From: Gammaproteobacteria bacterium | GTDB taxonomy: Bacteria > Pseudomonadota > Gammaproteobacteria > SZUA-140 | DNA: 64,000 bases | NCBI GenBank assembly: GCA_016716465.1 | Contig: JADJWH010000005.1 | Location: 248,001 to 312,000, forward strand | Reading direction: 5' to 3' | Shown here: positions 7,165 to 15,461 of the stretch, piece by piece | Layout of the letters: each line of letters opens with the position of its first letter | How positions within the stretch are numbered: the stretch's first letter is position 1 | Program-made: the position numbers and the translations under genes | The notes under the pieces: generated by a model | The model's database searches: none | What the model was told of the DNA's origin: nothing | Seen by the model: the letters and a program-made list of their open reading frames with translations, nothing else

Positions 7165-7340
7165 GGAGATTTCAGCGTGGCGCGCGGGTCGCGATACGCC
7201 ATTGTCTCACAGTCCGGTGTCCGGGGATCGTGTCGGGTGGAATCACGGGCAATGAGGAATGCGGGATGGAGTAACCGCGCCGCATACCGGGTGGCGCGCG
7301 TACGCGGCCCTCGGGCGGTCAGTTGGGGAGACCGGGCGGA

Positions 7341-7634
7341 TCAGTTGATGCAGAGTTGCCGCGTGCGCGCCTTGGCGTCGTTACACTTGCCGGTGCTGGC
7401 GTCGTCACCGGAGCAATAGCGGGTGACATCGTCGATCGCCGCGCGGCAGCCCGACAGTTCGGCATTGGCCGCGGCGCTTTCGCCGGACTGTCCGGCGGCC
7501 GCCGGCTTCTGCATGGCGGCGGAGCCAGCGCAGCCGGCCAGGCAGGTCAGCAGGATGCCCAGCGCGAGGGCGGGTGCGATTGGTGAGGCGGTGAACATAT
7601 ATATAGAGGAAATGGCGCGTTTGGTCTTTTTCAT
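7341..7634 (-). CDS. small lipoprotein, unknown
   Basis: 97 residues from the ATG at 7634 (complement), with AGGGGAGG upstream as SD. The N-terminus has basic residues (MKKTKR), a hydrophobic segment and a lipobox LAGC, so the mature protein should begin at a lipidated Cys. The mature part has a Ser/Ala/Gly-rich linker and a compact tail with four Cys (GCRAAIDDVTRYCSGDD...GKCNDAKARTRQLC), probably disulfide-bonded in the periplasm. No family is recognised. It stands alone between the antiporter and the divergent PilZ gene. Confidence 0.7.
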   Translation of the reverse strand: MKKTKRAISSIYMFTASPIAPALALGILLTCLAGCAGSAAMQKPAAAGQSGESAAANAELSGCRAAIDDVTRYCSGDDASTGKCNDAKARTRQLCIN

Positions 7635-7746
7635 GTTTGGCCTCCCCTGGAATGTCTCGCTATTGTGCAAGATTTCACCCGTGATGCAACCCGGCGCAGT
7701 CCTGGGGAGCGTCCACGCTAAAAACAGGCACTGATTTTGCAACGAT

Positions 7747-8670
7747 ATGCCCGCCATGATGAGATTCATGTCCAATATGCTGGGGGCGGGCCGCGCCGGA
7801 CGGAAATCTGCCGAACTGGGGGCGGTGCTCGATCCGCAGCGTCTGGTGGAACTGATGCGGTGTTTTCCGATCGGCAGCAAATTCCGTTATTACCCCGAGT
7901 ATCATAAGGAAATCACCTTCGAATCCATCATCATCGCCTACGGCATCAACAGCCATTTCGTCTATACGCAGCGCGATATCCGCGTTGAAAACGCGCGCGG
8001 CGCGCCGGTGTTCGTGCTGGAAGATGACGTGAAGGATCGCACGATCGGCCAGGTACACCACTTCAGCCTGCTGATACCGGATGTCTCCGTCGGGGATACG
8101 CGGGACTATCGCCGTCAGTCGGGCAATTCGCAGGATGGTCGATTCCGTCGCGGCGATATTTTGACGTTGATGTCGATTTTCAACGAGAAGGGCATCCCGC
8201 ACGTCAATACCATGGTGCGCAAGCGTGTCCTGATGCGGGAGGGGTATTACGCCAACCACGGCGTAATCCAGCTCGAGGTGCTGCTCGATACCCTGAATCA
8301 CATCGACCAGCGACAGCAGCGACGGGTCAAGACTTCCATCCCGGCGACCATGCAGTTTTCCGAGGATTCGCCGCATTATCCCTGCACGCTGGTCGATTTC
8401 ACCGAGACCGCCCTGCGTGTACGCCTGGATGAGTCGGGCGAGACGGGCGTCGTGCCGCTGATCGAGCGGCGCACCATGATCGTCAGCCTGGATCTGCCGG
8501 CCCAGTCACGCCGTTTCGTGCTCACCGGCAAGGTGCTGCGGCGCGACACCGGCCATTTCGTCATCGCGCTGAACGGAAAGTTGAAGGACGGTCAGGTACG
8601 CGATTTCGAGCTGATAGACGCCTTCGATCTCAAGGCCACCTTGCTGCAACATCCCGCCACCCTGGCCTGA
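7747..8670 (+). CDS. PilZ-domain protein (probable c-di-GMP receptor)
   Basis: 307 residues. The C-terminal third (about 188-285) is a PilZ domain: the arginine-rich start QRQQRRVKTSIPA is the RxxxR c-di-GMP motif, followed by CTLVDFTETALRVRL in the place of the second motif (normally D/NxSxxG), which is degenerate here. The first 185 residues form another domain (FPIGSKFRYYPEYHKEITFESIIIAYG) that I cannot name. PilZ proteins relay c-di-GMP levels to motility, adhesion or exopolysaccharide synthesis. No SD is clear; nearby in-frame ATGs at 7756, 7759 and 7768 are alternatives. It is followed by ampD but is probably unrelated in function. Confidence 0.75.
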   Translation: MPAMMRFMSNMLGAGRAGRKSAELGAVLDPQRLVELMRCFPIGSKFRYYPEYHKEITFESIIIAYGINSHFVYTQRDIRVENARGAPVFVLEDDVKDRTIGQVHHFSLLIPDVSVGDTRDYRRQSGNSQDGRFRRGDILTLMSIFNEKGIPHVNTMVRKRVLMREGYYANHGVIQLEVLLDTLNHIDQRQQRRVKTSIPATMQFSEDSPHYPCTLVDFTETALRVRLDESGETGVVPLIERRTMIVSLDLPAQSRRFVLTGKVLRRDTGHFVIALNGKLKDGQVRDFELIDAFDLKATLLQHPATLA

Positions 8671-8757
8671 ACAGGCGCCGGCGGAGATCGTCCGCCACGA
8701 TTTCACCGCCGATTTACGGTATCTTGATGGATGGTATTTGGAGCCGGTGGATACGGA

Positions 8758-9330
8758 ATGAAGTTTTCCCTCAGCGATGGCTGGCTGGTGCCCGCACGGC
8801 GCATCCTGTCTCCCAACCGGGACGAGCGACCCGCCGGCTGCGGGATCGACCTGCTGGTGGTGCATGGCATCAGTCTGCCACCGCGCGAATACGGCGACGC
8901 CCGCTGGATCGATGCCCTGTTTACCAACACGCTGGATCCGCGCGCGCATCCGTATTTCAGCGACATCCACGACAGGCGCGTGTCGGCGCATGTGCTGATC
9001 GGACGTGACGGCTTCGTGACGCAGTACGTGCCATTCGAGCAGCGTGCCTGGCATGCCGGACTGTCCTCGTTTCAGGGTCGGGCAGCGTGCAACGATTTTT
9101 CCATCGGCATCGAGCTCGAGGGCTCGGACGACGATCCCTATGAGGATATTCAATATGAACAACTCGCTGCGATCGTACGCGTATTGATGCGTCATTATCC
9201 AGGAATCAAACGAGAGCATATCGTCGGGCACAGCGACATCGCGCCCGGGCGCAAGACCGACCCCGGCCCCCATTTCGACTGGAATCGGTTGTATACTTTG
9301 CTCGATCACGCAGACCGGAGACCGGCCTAG
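8758..9330 (+). CDS. ampD: 1,6-anhydro-N-acetylmuramyl-L-alanine amidase AmpD
   Basis: A cytoplasmic zinc amidase that splits 1,6-anhydroMurNAc from the recycled peptide, keeping the AmpC inducer low. 190 residues from ATG 8758; the upstream in-frame ATG 8731 is less likely because AmpD proteins begin at the equivalent of FSLSDGWLVPARRILSPN. Zinc ligands are visible: His36 (VVHGISLP), His158 (VGHSDIAPGRK) and Asp168 (KTDPGPHFDW). The block CNDFSIGIELEG is also diagnostic. The gene is followed 9 nt later by ampE, the classical ampDE pair. Confidence 0.95.
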   Translation: MKFSLSDGWLVPARRILSPNRDERPAGCGIDLLVVHGISLPPREYGDARWIDALFTNTLDPRAHPYFSDIHDRRVSAHVLIGRDGFVTQYVPFEQRAWHAGLSSFQGRAACNDFSIGIELEGSDDDPYEDIQYEQLAAIVRVLMRHYPGIKREHIVGHSDIAPGRKTDPGPHFDWNRLYTLLDHADRRPA

Positions 9331-9339
9331 AGCCCTGTC

Positions 9340-10239
9340 ATGAACCTGATCGCCATGCTTATCACCCTGGGGACGGAAAGCCTGTGGAAATCCTTCCGCG
9401 GCGTGCGCCCGTACCAGTGGCTGGTCGATTACACCGCCTGGCTGTGGCAGCGCGTCGGCAGTGAGCGCTGGTTTGGCCGTCCCGCCGGCGTGGTGCTGGC
9501 GCTCGCCCCCGGCGTGCTCGTCGTCGGATTGATTCAGCTCGCGCTCGCGAGCGGTGAGGGCTTCATTGCCTGGCTGATCAAGCTGGCATTCGCGGTGGCG
9601 ATGCTGATCGTCAGCATCGGGGTACGTAGCATCGAGCCTGATCTTGGGGAATACCGGCGCGCGCTCGAACGCGATGACGTCGACGCGGCCTACCTGCATG
9701 TGCGCGAGCTGTTGCGCGAAGGTCCGCCGGCGAACCCCGGCGAAATGAACCGCACGCTGATCGAGGTGATGCTGATCCGAAATAACGAGCGCCTGCTCGC
9801 GATCCTGTTCTGGTTTGCATTGATCGGACCGGTCGGCGCCGTTCTCTATCGTTCGATCTGCCAGCTCAAGGGCATACGGCAGAGCGGCAACGTGATGAGT
9901 CCGGACTTCCTCGACTCCGTGCTGCGGATACACGCCGTGCTGGACTGGATCCCCGCGCGCATCACCGCCCTTTGCTACGCCATCATCGGCAGTTTCGTCG
10001 AGGCGATGCAGCAGTGGCGTGTCGCGGGGCAGAACTGGAACGCCGACCTCTATAACGGCAACCGCCTTGTGCTGATCAACAGCGGATTGGGTGCGCTGCG
10101 CCTGGTCAATCTCGAGGCGGGGCGCGAGAACACGGCCTTGCGCGACGACATCATCGATGCCGAGGCGCTGATCAACCGCACCGTGATCGTCTGGCTTACC
10201 GCCTTCGCCCTGCTGACCATCGCCGGCTGGCTGAGTTGA
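9340..10239 (+). CDS. ampE: AmpE, regulatory signalling modulator (CobD/CbiB-like membrane protein)
   Basis: 299 residues with four membrane segments (VLALAPGVLVVGLIQLALA, WLIKLAFAVAMLIVSIGV, LLAILFWFALIGPVGAVLY and a C-terminal TVIVWLTAFALLTIAGWL). The start MNLIAMLITLGTESLW and the FWFALIGPVGAVLYR block are typical of AmpE, an inner-membrane protein linked to beta-lactamase induction and structurally related to the cobalamin enzyme CbiB/CobD. It lies in an operon with ampD but is followed 7 nt later by cobC and btuF, so a cobalamin-related role should be kept in mind; the ampD linkage favours AmpE. Confidence 0.85.
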   Translation: MNLIAMLITLGTESLWKSFRGVRPYQWLVDYTAWLWQRVGSERWFGRPAGVVLALAPGVLVVGLIQLALASGEGFIAWLIKLAFAVAMLIVSIGVRSIEPDLGEYRRALERDDVDAAYLHVRELLREGPPANPGEMNRTLIEVMLIRNNERLLAILFWFALIGPVGAVLYRSICQLKGIRQSGNVMSPDFLDSVLRIHAVLDWIPARITALCYAIIGSFVEAMQQWRVAGQNWNADLYNGNRLVLINSGLGALRLVNLEAGRENTALRDDIIDAEALINRTVIVWLTAFALLTIAGWLS

Positions 10240-10246
10240 CGCGGCG

Positions 10247-10828
10247 ATGGCGGTCATCGATCTGATCCGGCACGGTGAACCGGAAGGGGGGCGGCGCTAC
10301 CGCGGCGCGACCGATGATCCGCTGACCGCGGCGGGATGGCGCCAGATGGAGGCCGCCGTCGCCGGGCTTTCCTGGCAGCGCATCTATTCCTCGCCGCTGG
10401 TGCGCTGCGCGGATTTCGCCCGCAGGCTCGGTGAGCGCCTGGCGGTTCCGGTGCACGAGGACGCACGCCTGCAGGAGCTCGGCTATGGCGTATGGGAAGG
10501 GCTGACGCCGGAAGAGATCCGTCGGCAGGATCCCGGTCAGTTGACGCGTTTTTTCAACGATCCGCTCGCGTACCAGCCTGCCGGCGCCGAACCGCTCGCG
10601 GACTTCCAGCGCCGCGTGCTCGCGGGCTGGGCCGATATCCTGCGGCGCAGCGCCGACGAGCGGGCGCTGCTGGTCGCGCATGCGGGCACCTTGCGCGCCG
10701 TGCTCGGTCATGTCCTCGGCATGCCCTTGCAGAACATGTTCCGGATCAATATCGCTTATGCGGCGCGGATTCGCATCCGCAGCGAAGGCGATCGCCCGCC
10801 CGCGCTGGTCATCGAAGGAGTGGAATGA
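10247..10828 (+). CDS. cobC: histidine phosphatase, alpha-ribazole-5-phosphate phosphatase type
   Basis: 193 residues of the histidine phosphatase (phosphoglycerate mutase-like) superfamily. The phospho-accepting motif is IRHG with His9, and the second catalytic His is His145 in LLVAHAGTLRAV; LQELGYGVWEG gives the acid. In the cobalamin pathway CobC removes phosphate from alpha-ribazole phosphate or adenosylcobalamin phosphate. The pathway assignment rests on the overlap of its stop with the btuF start (ATGA) and on the B12 genes across the convergent junction; sequence alone would only say histidine phosphatase. Confidence 0.8.
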   Translation: MAVIDLIRHGEPEGGRRYRGATDDPLTAAGWRQMEAAVAGLSWQRIYSSPLVRCADFARRLGERLAVPVHEDARLQELGYGVWEGLTPEEIRRQDPGQLTRFFNDPLAYQPAGAEPLADFQRRVLAGWADILRRSADERALLVAHAGTLRAVLGHVLGMPLQNMFRINIAYAARIRIRSEGDRPPALVIEGVE

Positions 10829-11712
10829 TGAGACGGACTCTGCTGATCCCTGGTCTGATGCTGGCGCTGGCATGCGGCGCGGCACAGGCCGTCACGGTGC
10901 CGGACGACCGCGGCCGTGAACTGACCCTGGAGCGGCCCGCCGCGCGTATCGTCAGCCTGGCGCCGAATCTGACCGAGCTGTTGTTCGAGGCCGGCGCGGG
11001 TGAGAAGCTCATCGGTGCGGTGGCCTACAGCGATTTCCCCGACGCGGCGCAGCGCATACCGCGCATCGGCGAGGCCTCGCGGCTGAATATCGAGGAGATC
11101 CTGGATCTGAAGCCCGATCTGGTCGTCGCGTGGAAGACGGGCAACAATCGCGAGGACTACGAGAAGCTGGAACGACTGGGGCTCAAGGTGTATGTGCTCG
11201 AACCCGACAGGATCGCGCGCATCCCGAACATCATCGAGGACCTGGGCCGGCTCACGGGGACTGAGACGGTCGCGGATGCCGCCGCCGATACCTTTCGCGT
11301 CAGGTATGCCGACCTGCAGCGGCGCTATGCCGGGCGTACGCCCGTGCGGGTGTTCTACCAGATCTGGGAGCGGCCGCTGATGACCATCAACGGCGCGCAC
11401 TTCATCAGCGACGTGCTGCGTCAGTGCGGGGGTGAGAACATCTTCGCCTCGCTGCCCCTGCTCGCGCCGACCGTGGATATCGAGGCCGTGATCGCCAGCG
11501 ACCCGCAGGCGATACTGATCAATGCCTCGGCCGGCGACCCGGACAACTGGCGCCGCTGGCCGACCGTCACGGCGGCGCGTCTGGGCAATCTCTTCACCAT
11601 CCACGACGACCTGATCTCGCGCCCGACCTCGCGCCTGCTCGACGGTATGGAACAGCTGTGCGACATCCTCAACACCGCCCGCATCCGCCTCGGCGCGGAC
11701 GCGCGGCAATGA
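10825..11712 (+). CDS. btuF: vitamin B12-binding periplasmic protein BtuF-like
   Basis: 295 residues with a signal peptide (RTLLIPGLMLALACGAAQA) and a periplasmic binding fold of the BtuF/FecB class: VTVPDDRGRELTLERPAARIVSLAPNLTELLFEAGAG is the diagnostic start, followed by AYSDFPDAAQRIPRIGEASRLNIEEILDLKPDLVVAW. It should capture cobalamin and pass it to a BtuCD ABC transporter, which is not in this window. The start ATG 10825 overlaps the cobC stop; ATG 10828 is an alternative. The neighbouring btuB riboswitch unit supports B12 rather than iron-siderophore binding. Confidence 0.85.
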   Translation: MMRRTLLIPGLMLALACGAAQAVTVPDDRGRELTLERPAARIVSLAPNLTELLFEAGAGEKLIGAVAYSDFPDAAQRIPRIGEASRLNIEEILDLKPDLVVAWKTGNNREDYEKLERLGLKVYVLEPDRIARIPNIIEDLGRLTGTETVADAAADTFRVRYADLQRRYAGRTPVRVFYQIWERPLMTINGAHFISDVLRQCGGENIFASLPLLAPTVDIEAVIASDPQAILINASAGDPDNWRRWPTVTAARLGNLFTIHDDLISRPTSRLLDGMEQLCDILNTARIRLGADARQ

Positions 11713-11730
11713 TCACATGTGATTAAGTGT

Positions 11731-11755
11731 GGGGACAGATTTTAAATCTGTCCCC
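11731..11755. repeat. REP-like palindrome
   Basis: A perfect 25-bp palindrome with arm GGGGACAGATTT lies at the convergent junction of btuF and the adenosyltransferase gene; a half copy AAAATCTGTCCCC follows at 11767-11779. The motif resembles extragenic palindromes mobilised by REP-associated (Y1 HUH) transposases. It may also fold in RNA, but it has no T-tract. Confidence 0.55.
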
Positions 11756-11802
11756 ATTCCCCGCCGAAAATCTGTCCCCGTAACAGCTTGTAAGCGACAG
11801 CC

Positions 11803-12366
11803 CTACGAATCCGACTTGATGCGCGGCGAGCGCCAGTAGGTCTCGCGACCGTTGCCGAGCCGTGTCAGCACGCGCGCGATGACGAACAACAGGTCGGACA
11901 GCCGGTTCAGATACGCGAGGATATGCTCGTTGACCGGCTGGATGCGGCTGAGGGCGTAGACATGCCGTTCCGCCCGCCGGCAGACGGCGCGCGCGAGGTG
12001 ACAGCGCGCCGAGGTCTCGTTTCCACCCGGCAGGATGAATTCGCGCAGCGGCGTCAGTGTCGCGTTGTACATCTCGAGCTGCTTTTCCAGACCGGTGACC
12101 GGCTTGGCCTTGAAGGTGCTGGTGCCGGGCAGGCTGAGTTCCCCGCCGATGTCGAACAGCGTCTGCTGGATCTCGGTCAGGCTGTGGTGCAGGTCCTTCG
12201 GCATCTCCTGGCTGTTGAGCAGCAGGCCGATCATGCTGTTCAGCTCGTCGATGTCGCCGATGGCCTCGATGCGGGGGTGGTCCTTGCCGACCTGCGTGCC
12301 ATCGCCGAGGCCGGTGGTGCCCTTGTCACCCTTGCGGGTGAATATCCTGGAGAGACGGTGTCCCAT
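11803..12366 (-). CDS. pduO: cob(I)alamin adenosyltransferase, PduO type
   Basis: 187 residues. It attaches the 5-prime-deoxyadenosyl group of ATP to cob(I)alamin or cobinamide, making the coenzyme form. The ATP-binding N-terminus IFTRKGDKGTTGLGDG is the signature of the PduO/MMAB class, unrelated to CobA/BtuR; further family blocks are DELNSMIGLLL, FILPGGN and ARAVCRRAERHV. It is the last gene of a minus-strand unit btuB-tonB-like-pduO behind the cobalamin riboswitch, consistent with salvage of imported corrinoids. Confidence 0.93.
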   Translation of the reverse strand: MGHRLSRIFTRKGDKGTTGLGDGTQVGKDHPRIEAIGDIDELNSMIGLLLNSQEMPKDLHHSLTEIQQTLFDIGGELSLPGTSTFKAKPVTGLEKQLEMYNATLTPLREFILPGGNETSARCHLARAVCRRAERHVYALSRIQPVNEHILAYLNRLSDLLFVIARVLTRLGNGRETYWRSPRIKSDS

Positions 12367-12446
12367 GGTGCGCTGCCTGTGGTGAACGGATGTCTATTGT
12401 ACCCGTTCGCCTGGCCGCTTCGATATGCCGGCGCCGGCGGGCGGGG

Positions 12447-13160
12447 TCAGACCCGCGTGTCGAGCAGGCGATAGCGCACCGGCAGGAGCATGTCCAGGCC
12501 GCCGTCCAGCGTGCCGCCCGGGAGGGGCAGCGCATGTGCGCGCGACAGGCTGTCGATCGCGGCATTGTCGAGCACCCGATGGCCGGAGCTGTTGACCACG
12601 TGTATGCCGGTCAGGCGACCGTCGATTTCCACCCGCAGGGCCAGCGTCACATCACCTTCCCAGCCCTTGCGGCGGGCGAGCGCGGGGTAATAGAAATGGA
12701 TGGAGAAGGCCTCCTCGAGCGTGGCCATGATCTGGCTGCCGGTGTAGGTGGCGGTACGCGCGGGTTCCGTCGGACTTGATGAGGCCTCCGTGTCGGTCGC
12801 GCGATCCGCGCTTGTCGGGGCAGGCGCGGCAGCTGCCAGGGAGGTGTCCGTCGGGGTCTCCGTGGTGGCGGGTGCCGGTACCGCAGGGAACGGGGCGGCC
12901 GAAGATTCCGGCCGTGGAGCGGGGCTTTCGGTCCCTGCCGCCGTCGATGGCACGAGGGCGTGCCGGTCTCCCCCAGTTGACGGCGATGGCGAGCGGGCGG
13001 CGAGTGGGGACATCGCCGGCGAGACCAGGGTGACCTGGAGCGGCCCCGGATGCAATGGGGGGGATGGCGGCGGCGATCGCCACACCAGTGCGAACGCGCC
13101 CGCGTGCAGGGCGAGCGAGGCCGCGACGGCGAGCCAGCGATTGCCGCCGCCGTGTCTCAT
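12447..13160 (-). CDS. TonB-family energy-transducing protein
   Basis: 237 residues: an N-terminal membrane helix (WLAVAASLALHAGAFALVW), a long Pro/Ala/Ser/Thr-rich periplasm-spanning linker (about 30-145) and a C-terminal TonB domain (YYPALARRKGWEGDVTLALRVEIDG, then VVNSSGHRVLDNAAIDSLSRA). It would couple the proton-motive force, with ExbBD, to the outer-membrane receptor BtuB encoded immediately upstream (4-bp overlap). No exbB or exbD lies nearby, so it must use partners encoded elsewhere. A dedicated TonB for B12 uptake is the likeliest role. Confidence 0.88.
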   Translation of the reverse strand: MRHGGGNRWLAVAASLALHAGAFALVWRSPPPSPPLHPGPLQVTLVSPAMSPLAARSPSPSTGGDRHALVPSTAAGTESPAPRPESSAAPFPAVPAPATTETPTDTSLAAAAPAPTSADRATDTEASSSPTEPARTATYTGSQIMATLEEAFSIHFYYPALARRKGWEGDVTLALRVEIDGRLTGIHVVNSSGHRVLDNAAIDSLSRAHALPLPGGTLDGGLDMLLPVRYRLLDTRV

Positions 13161-14947
13161 TCGGCCGCCTGCCAGGCCAGTTGCAGGAAGTACGCGCGCT
13201 CGGCGGTGTTATACCCGTCGGCGATCACATAGTCCTTGTCGAACAGGTTTTCCACCCGTCCGCGCAGCGTCCATTCCGCGCCCAGGCGCGCGGTGGCGGT
13301 CAGGTTCACCAGGCCGTAGCCGCCCATCACGGTATCGGTAAAGTCGGAGTCCTTGCGTTCGTCCGTCAGCAGCAGGTCGGCGCCCAGTTGATACGATCCG
13401 ATATCGCGGGTGACGGACGACGTCAGGCTGTGGCGTGCGCGGCGTGGCAGCGGATCACCGGTGATATTGTTCTCCGGATCCTGCGCGATCGCCTCGATTC
13501 GGGCCCGCCAGTATTCCCCGGTGACGCGGTAGCCGGCTTCGACGCCTCGGATCCTGGCCTCGCCGATGTTGATCGTCTGCGAGGTGCCGAAGTCAAATTC
13601 GATCAGATCCTCGATGTCATTCTGGAAGGCGCTCAGCGTCACGGCCTGGCGCGGCGTCAACGCATGATGCAGGCCGAGCTCAAGGTTGCGCGCCTCCTCC
13701 GGATCCAGGTCGGGATTGCCGCCGAAGCCGAAGCGGTCGGTGCCGTCCGGGGCGCGGAACGCCGTGCCCGCGGCCGCGGTCAGGCGCGTCGCGTCGGACA
13801 GGCTGAAGCCGTATTCCACGTCCCAGGTGGTATTGCCACCGAAGGTTTCGTGGTCGGTATGGCGCGCGGCGAACAGCCAGCGGTGCCGGCCGGCTTCGAT
13901 CGCATCCTGCAGGTAGATCGCGTTGACGTCGGTGGTCTCGTCAAACAGGCTGCCGAAGCTGAGCGCGCGGACGTCCTCCTGCGAGAGCAGGATGCCGGCG
14001 GTCAGCAACTGCGCTGCGCCGAGCTGGATATCGTTCTGCCAGTCGAGTGTCGTGCGTTCGGTATGCGCGTAGTCGTCGCTCTGGTTCTGGTCGATCTCGT
14101 CGATCGCCCGCCCCAGTTGCAGGTGGCTCGCCCAGCCGGAGACGGGTTCCGCGCGGAGATTCAGCGCGGTGACGGCGTTTTTGTAGTCTTGGTCGATGGG
14201 GGTGAGAAAGAAGTCGAGGTATTCGATCGTGCCGGCGGCCTGGAAATGGCTCAGTTCCGCATCGACCGCGCCCACGCGCGTGCCGGCGAACACCTTGACG
14301 TTGGTATTGTCGTATCCGCTTTCGATATCGGAATCGGCGCGCGGGGCGTAGCCGTCGCTGTCGAGGCGCGCGGCATCGACGCCGAGCCGGCGGTCGCCAT
14401 CGCGGTAGGACGCGGCGCCGGCCAGCTCGCGTGTGCCGAAGCTACCCGCGCCGACGGTCGCTTCGAGACGGCCGCCTTCCGGAGCGTCGCGGGTGATGAT
14501 GTTGATGACACCGCCGATGGCATCCGAACCGTACAGCGCCGAACGCGGGCCCTTCACGATCTCGATGCGCTCGATCAGGGCCGGATTCAGGTTGTTTATC
14601 GCGGCGCCGCCGATGGTGCCGGGGTTCATCCGCACGCCGTCGATCAGCACCAGCGTGTGGTTGCTGTCGGTACCGCGCAGGAACAGCGAGGTGGGCTGAC
14701 CGGGGCCGCCGTTGCGGCCGATGTCCAGGCCGGCGTGGAAGCGCAGCAGGTCGGCGACGTCCTTCGCCTGGCTGCGTTCAATCTCGTCGCGCGTGATGAC
14801 GATCACCGGCGCGAGCGCCTCGTCGGCGATCTGTGCCGTGCGCGTCGCGGAGACAATCACCGGCGGGGCCTGCTCGGCGGCGTTGATGACGGTGGATGAC
14901 AGGCAGGCGAACAGCCCGCCGCTCAGACAGAACAAGGATATTTTCAC
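13157..14947 (-). CDS. btuB: TonB-dependent vitamin B12 receptor BtuB
   Basis: 596 residues from GTG at 14947 (complement), chosen because GGGAGTG is its SD and a clean signal peptide follows (KISLFCLSGGLFACLSSTVINA); an upstream ATG at 14971 would add eight residues. The plug domain has IADEALAPVIVITRDEIERSQAKDVADLLRF, GTDSNHTLVLIDGVRMN and the block RIEIVKGPRSALYGSDAIGGVINI, typical of BtuB. The beta-barrel ends in an aromatic-rich strand (AYFLQLAWQAAE). It imports cobalamin across the outer membrane. The cobalamin riboswitch just upstream makes the substrate nearly certain. First gene of the btuB-tonB-like-pduO unit. Confidence 0.95.
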   Translation of the reverse strand: MKISLFCLSGGLFACLSSTVINAAEQAPPVIVSATRTAQIADEALAPVIVITRDEIERSQAKDVADLLRFHAGLDIGRNGGPGQPTSLFLRGTDSNHTLVLIDGVRMNPGTIGGAAINNLNPALIERIEIVKGPRSALYGSDAIGGVINIITRDAPEGGRLEATVGAGSFGTRELAGAASYRDGDRRLGVDAARLDSDGYAPRADSDIESGYDNTNVKVFAGTRVGAVDAELSHFQAAGTIEYLDFFLTPIDQDYKNAVTALNLRAEPVSGWASHLQLGRAIDEIDQNQSDDYAHTERTTLDWQNDIQLGAAQLLTAGILLSQEDVRALSFGSLFDETTDVNAIYLQDAIEAGRHRWLFAARHTDHETFGGNTTWDVEYGFSLSDATRLTAAAGTAFRAPDGTDRFGFGGNPDLDPEEARNLELGLHHALTPRQAVTLSAFQNDIEDLIEFDFGTSQTINIGEARIRGVEAGYRVTGEYWRARIEAIAQDPENNITGDPLPRRARHSLTSSVTRDIGSYQLGADLLLTDERKDSDFTDTVMGGYGLVNLTATARLGAEWTLRGRVENLFDKDYVIADGYNTAERAYFLQLAWQAAE

Positions 14948-15065
14948 GTGACACTCCCGGCTTTCGCGCACACCCGCGCGCGGATTATCGTTGTCGACCG
15001 GCAGTGCGTGGCTGGCTTACGGGCAGGAGGGATGGAGACCTGACCATGCCGCCCGCCGCGACACT

Positions 15066-15281
15066 GCATCGCTTCGTTCGGGCCGGTCTCCGGGCTCGCA
15101 AGCGGATCTCCCGATCCCGGGCTGACGCCTTCCCGTGCTTGCGCACAGTGGCCTGATGTCAGCCCTTGTCTTGCTTACCGTTGCGGGGGCAGCATCGGAA
15201 TTGTCGTGGACACAAAGGTCCGGACGCACCGATTTCCCGTTTCATCCCGAGTGCGAAACGCCGTCGGGACACCTGAACGAG
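15066..15281 (-). ncRNA. cobalamin riboswitch
   Basis: On the minus strand the leader contains the hallmark blocks of the B12 aptamer in order: GGGAAATCGGTG, GATGCTGCCCCCGCAACGG with TAAGC, GCCACTG, GGGAAGGCG and the B12 box AGCCCGGAGACCGGCC (plus positions 15081-15096). It begins within a few nt of the predicted transcription start and ends about 120 nt before btuB. The region between the aptamer and the GTG is GC-rich and could sequester the GGGAGTG ribosome site. It should repress btuB, the TonB-like gene and the adenosyltransferase when adenosylcobalamin is plentiful. Confidence 0.95.
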
Positions 15282-15286
15282 CCCCA

Positions 15287-15315
15287 AAGATACAAGAGTC
15301 GTCGCGAAAGGGCAA
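15287..15315 (-). promoter_or_regulatory. sigma-70 promoter of the btuB riboswitch unit
   Basis: On the minus strand TTGCCC (plus 15310-15315), a 17-bp spacer and TATCTT (plus 15287-15292). The predicted start near 15280 coincides with the 5-prime end of the riboswitch, which supports both calls. Confidence 0.55.
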
Positions 15316-15461
15316 ACAGTTCGAAAATTTGAGCATCAATAACCGATGCTTGAGGATTGTAGTTGAAATGACCGTCCAGCGTGGTGGAGATGAATTAGAT
15401 GACTCGTGTTTCTGAACGCAAAGACTTCAGGAGATATAGTGTACAGGGGGGATTGATCGGG

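Noticed and set aside
11712..11723. 12-bp perfect palindrome ATCACATGTGAT at the btuF stop
   Set aside because: Short, overlaps the coding end, and does not fit a CRP or other known operator spacing.
13055..14899. 614-codon ORF on the plus strand
   Set aside because: Shadow of btuB in high-GC DNA; no recognisable domain.
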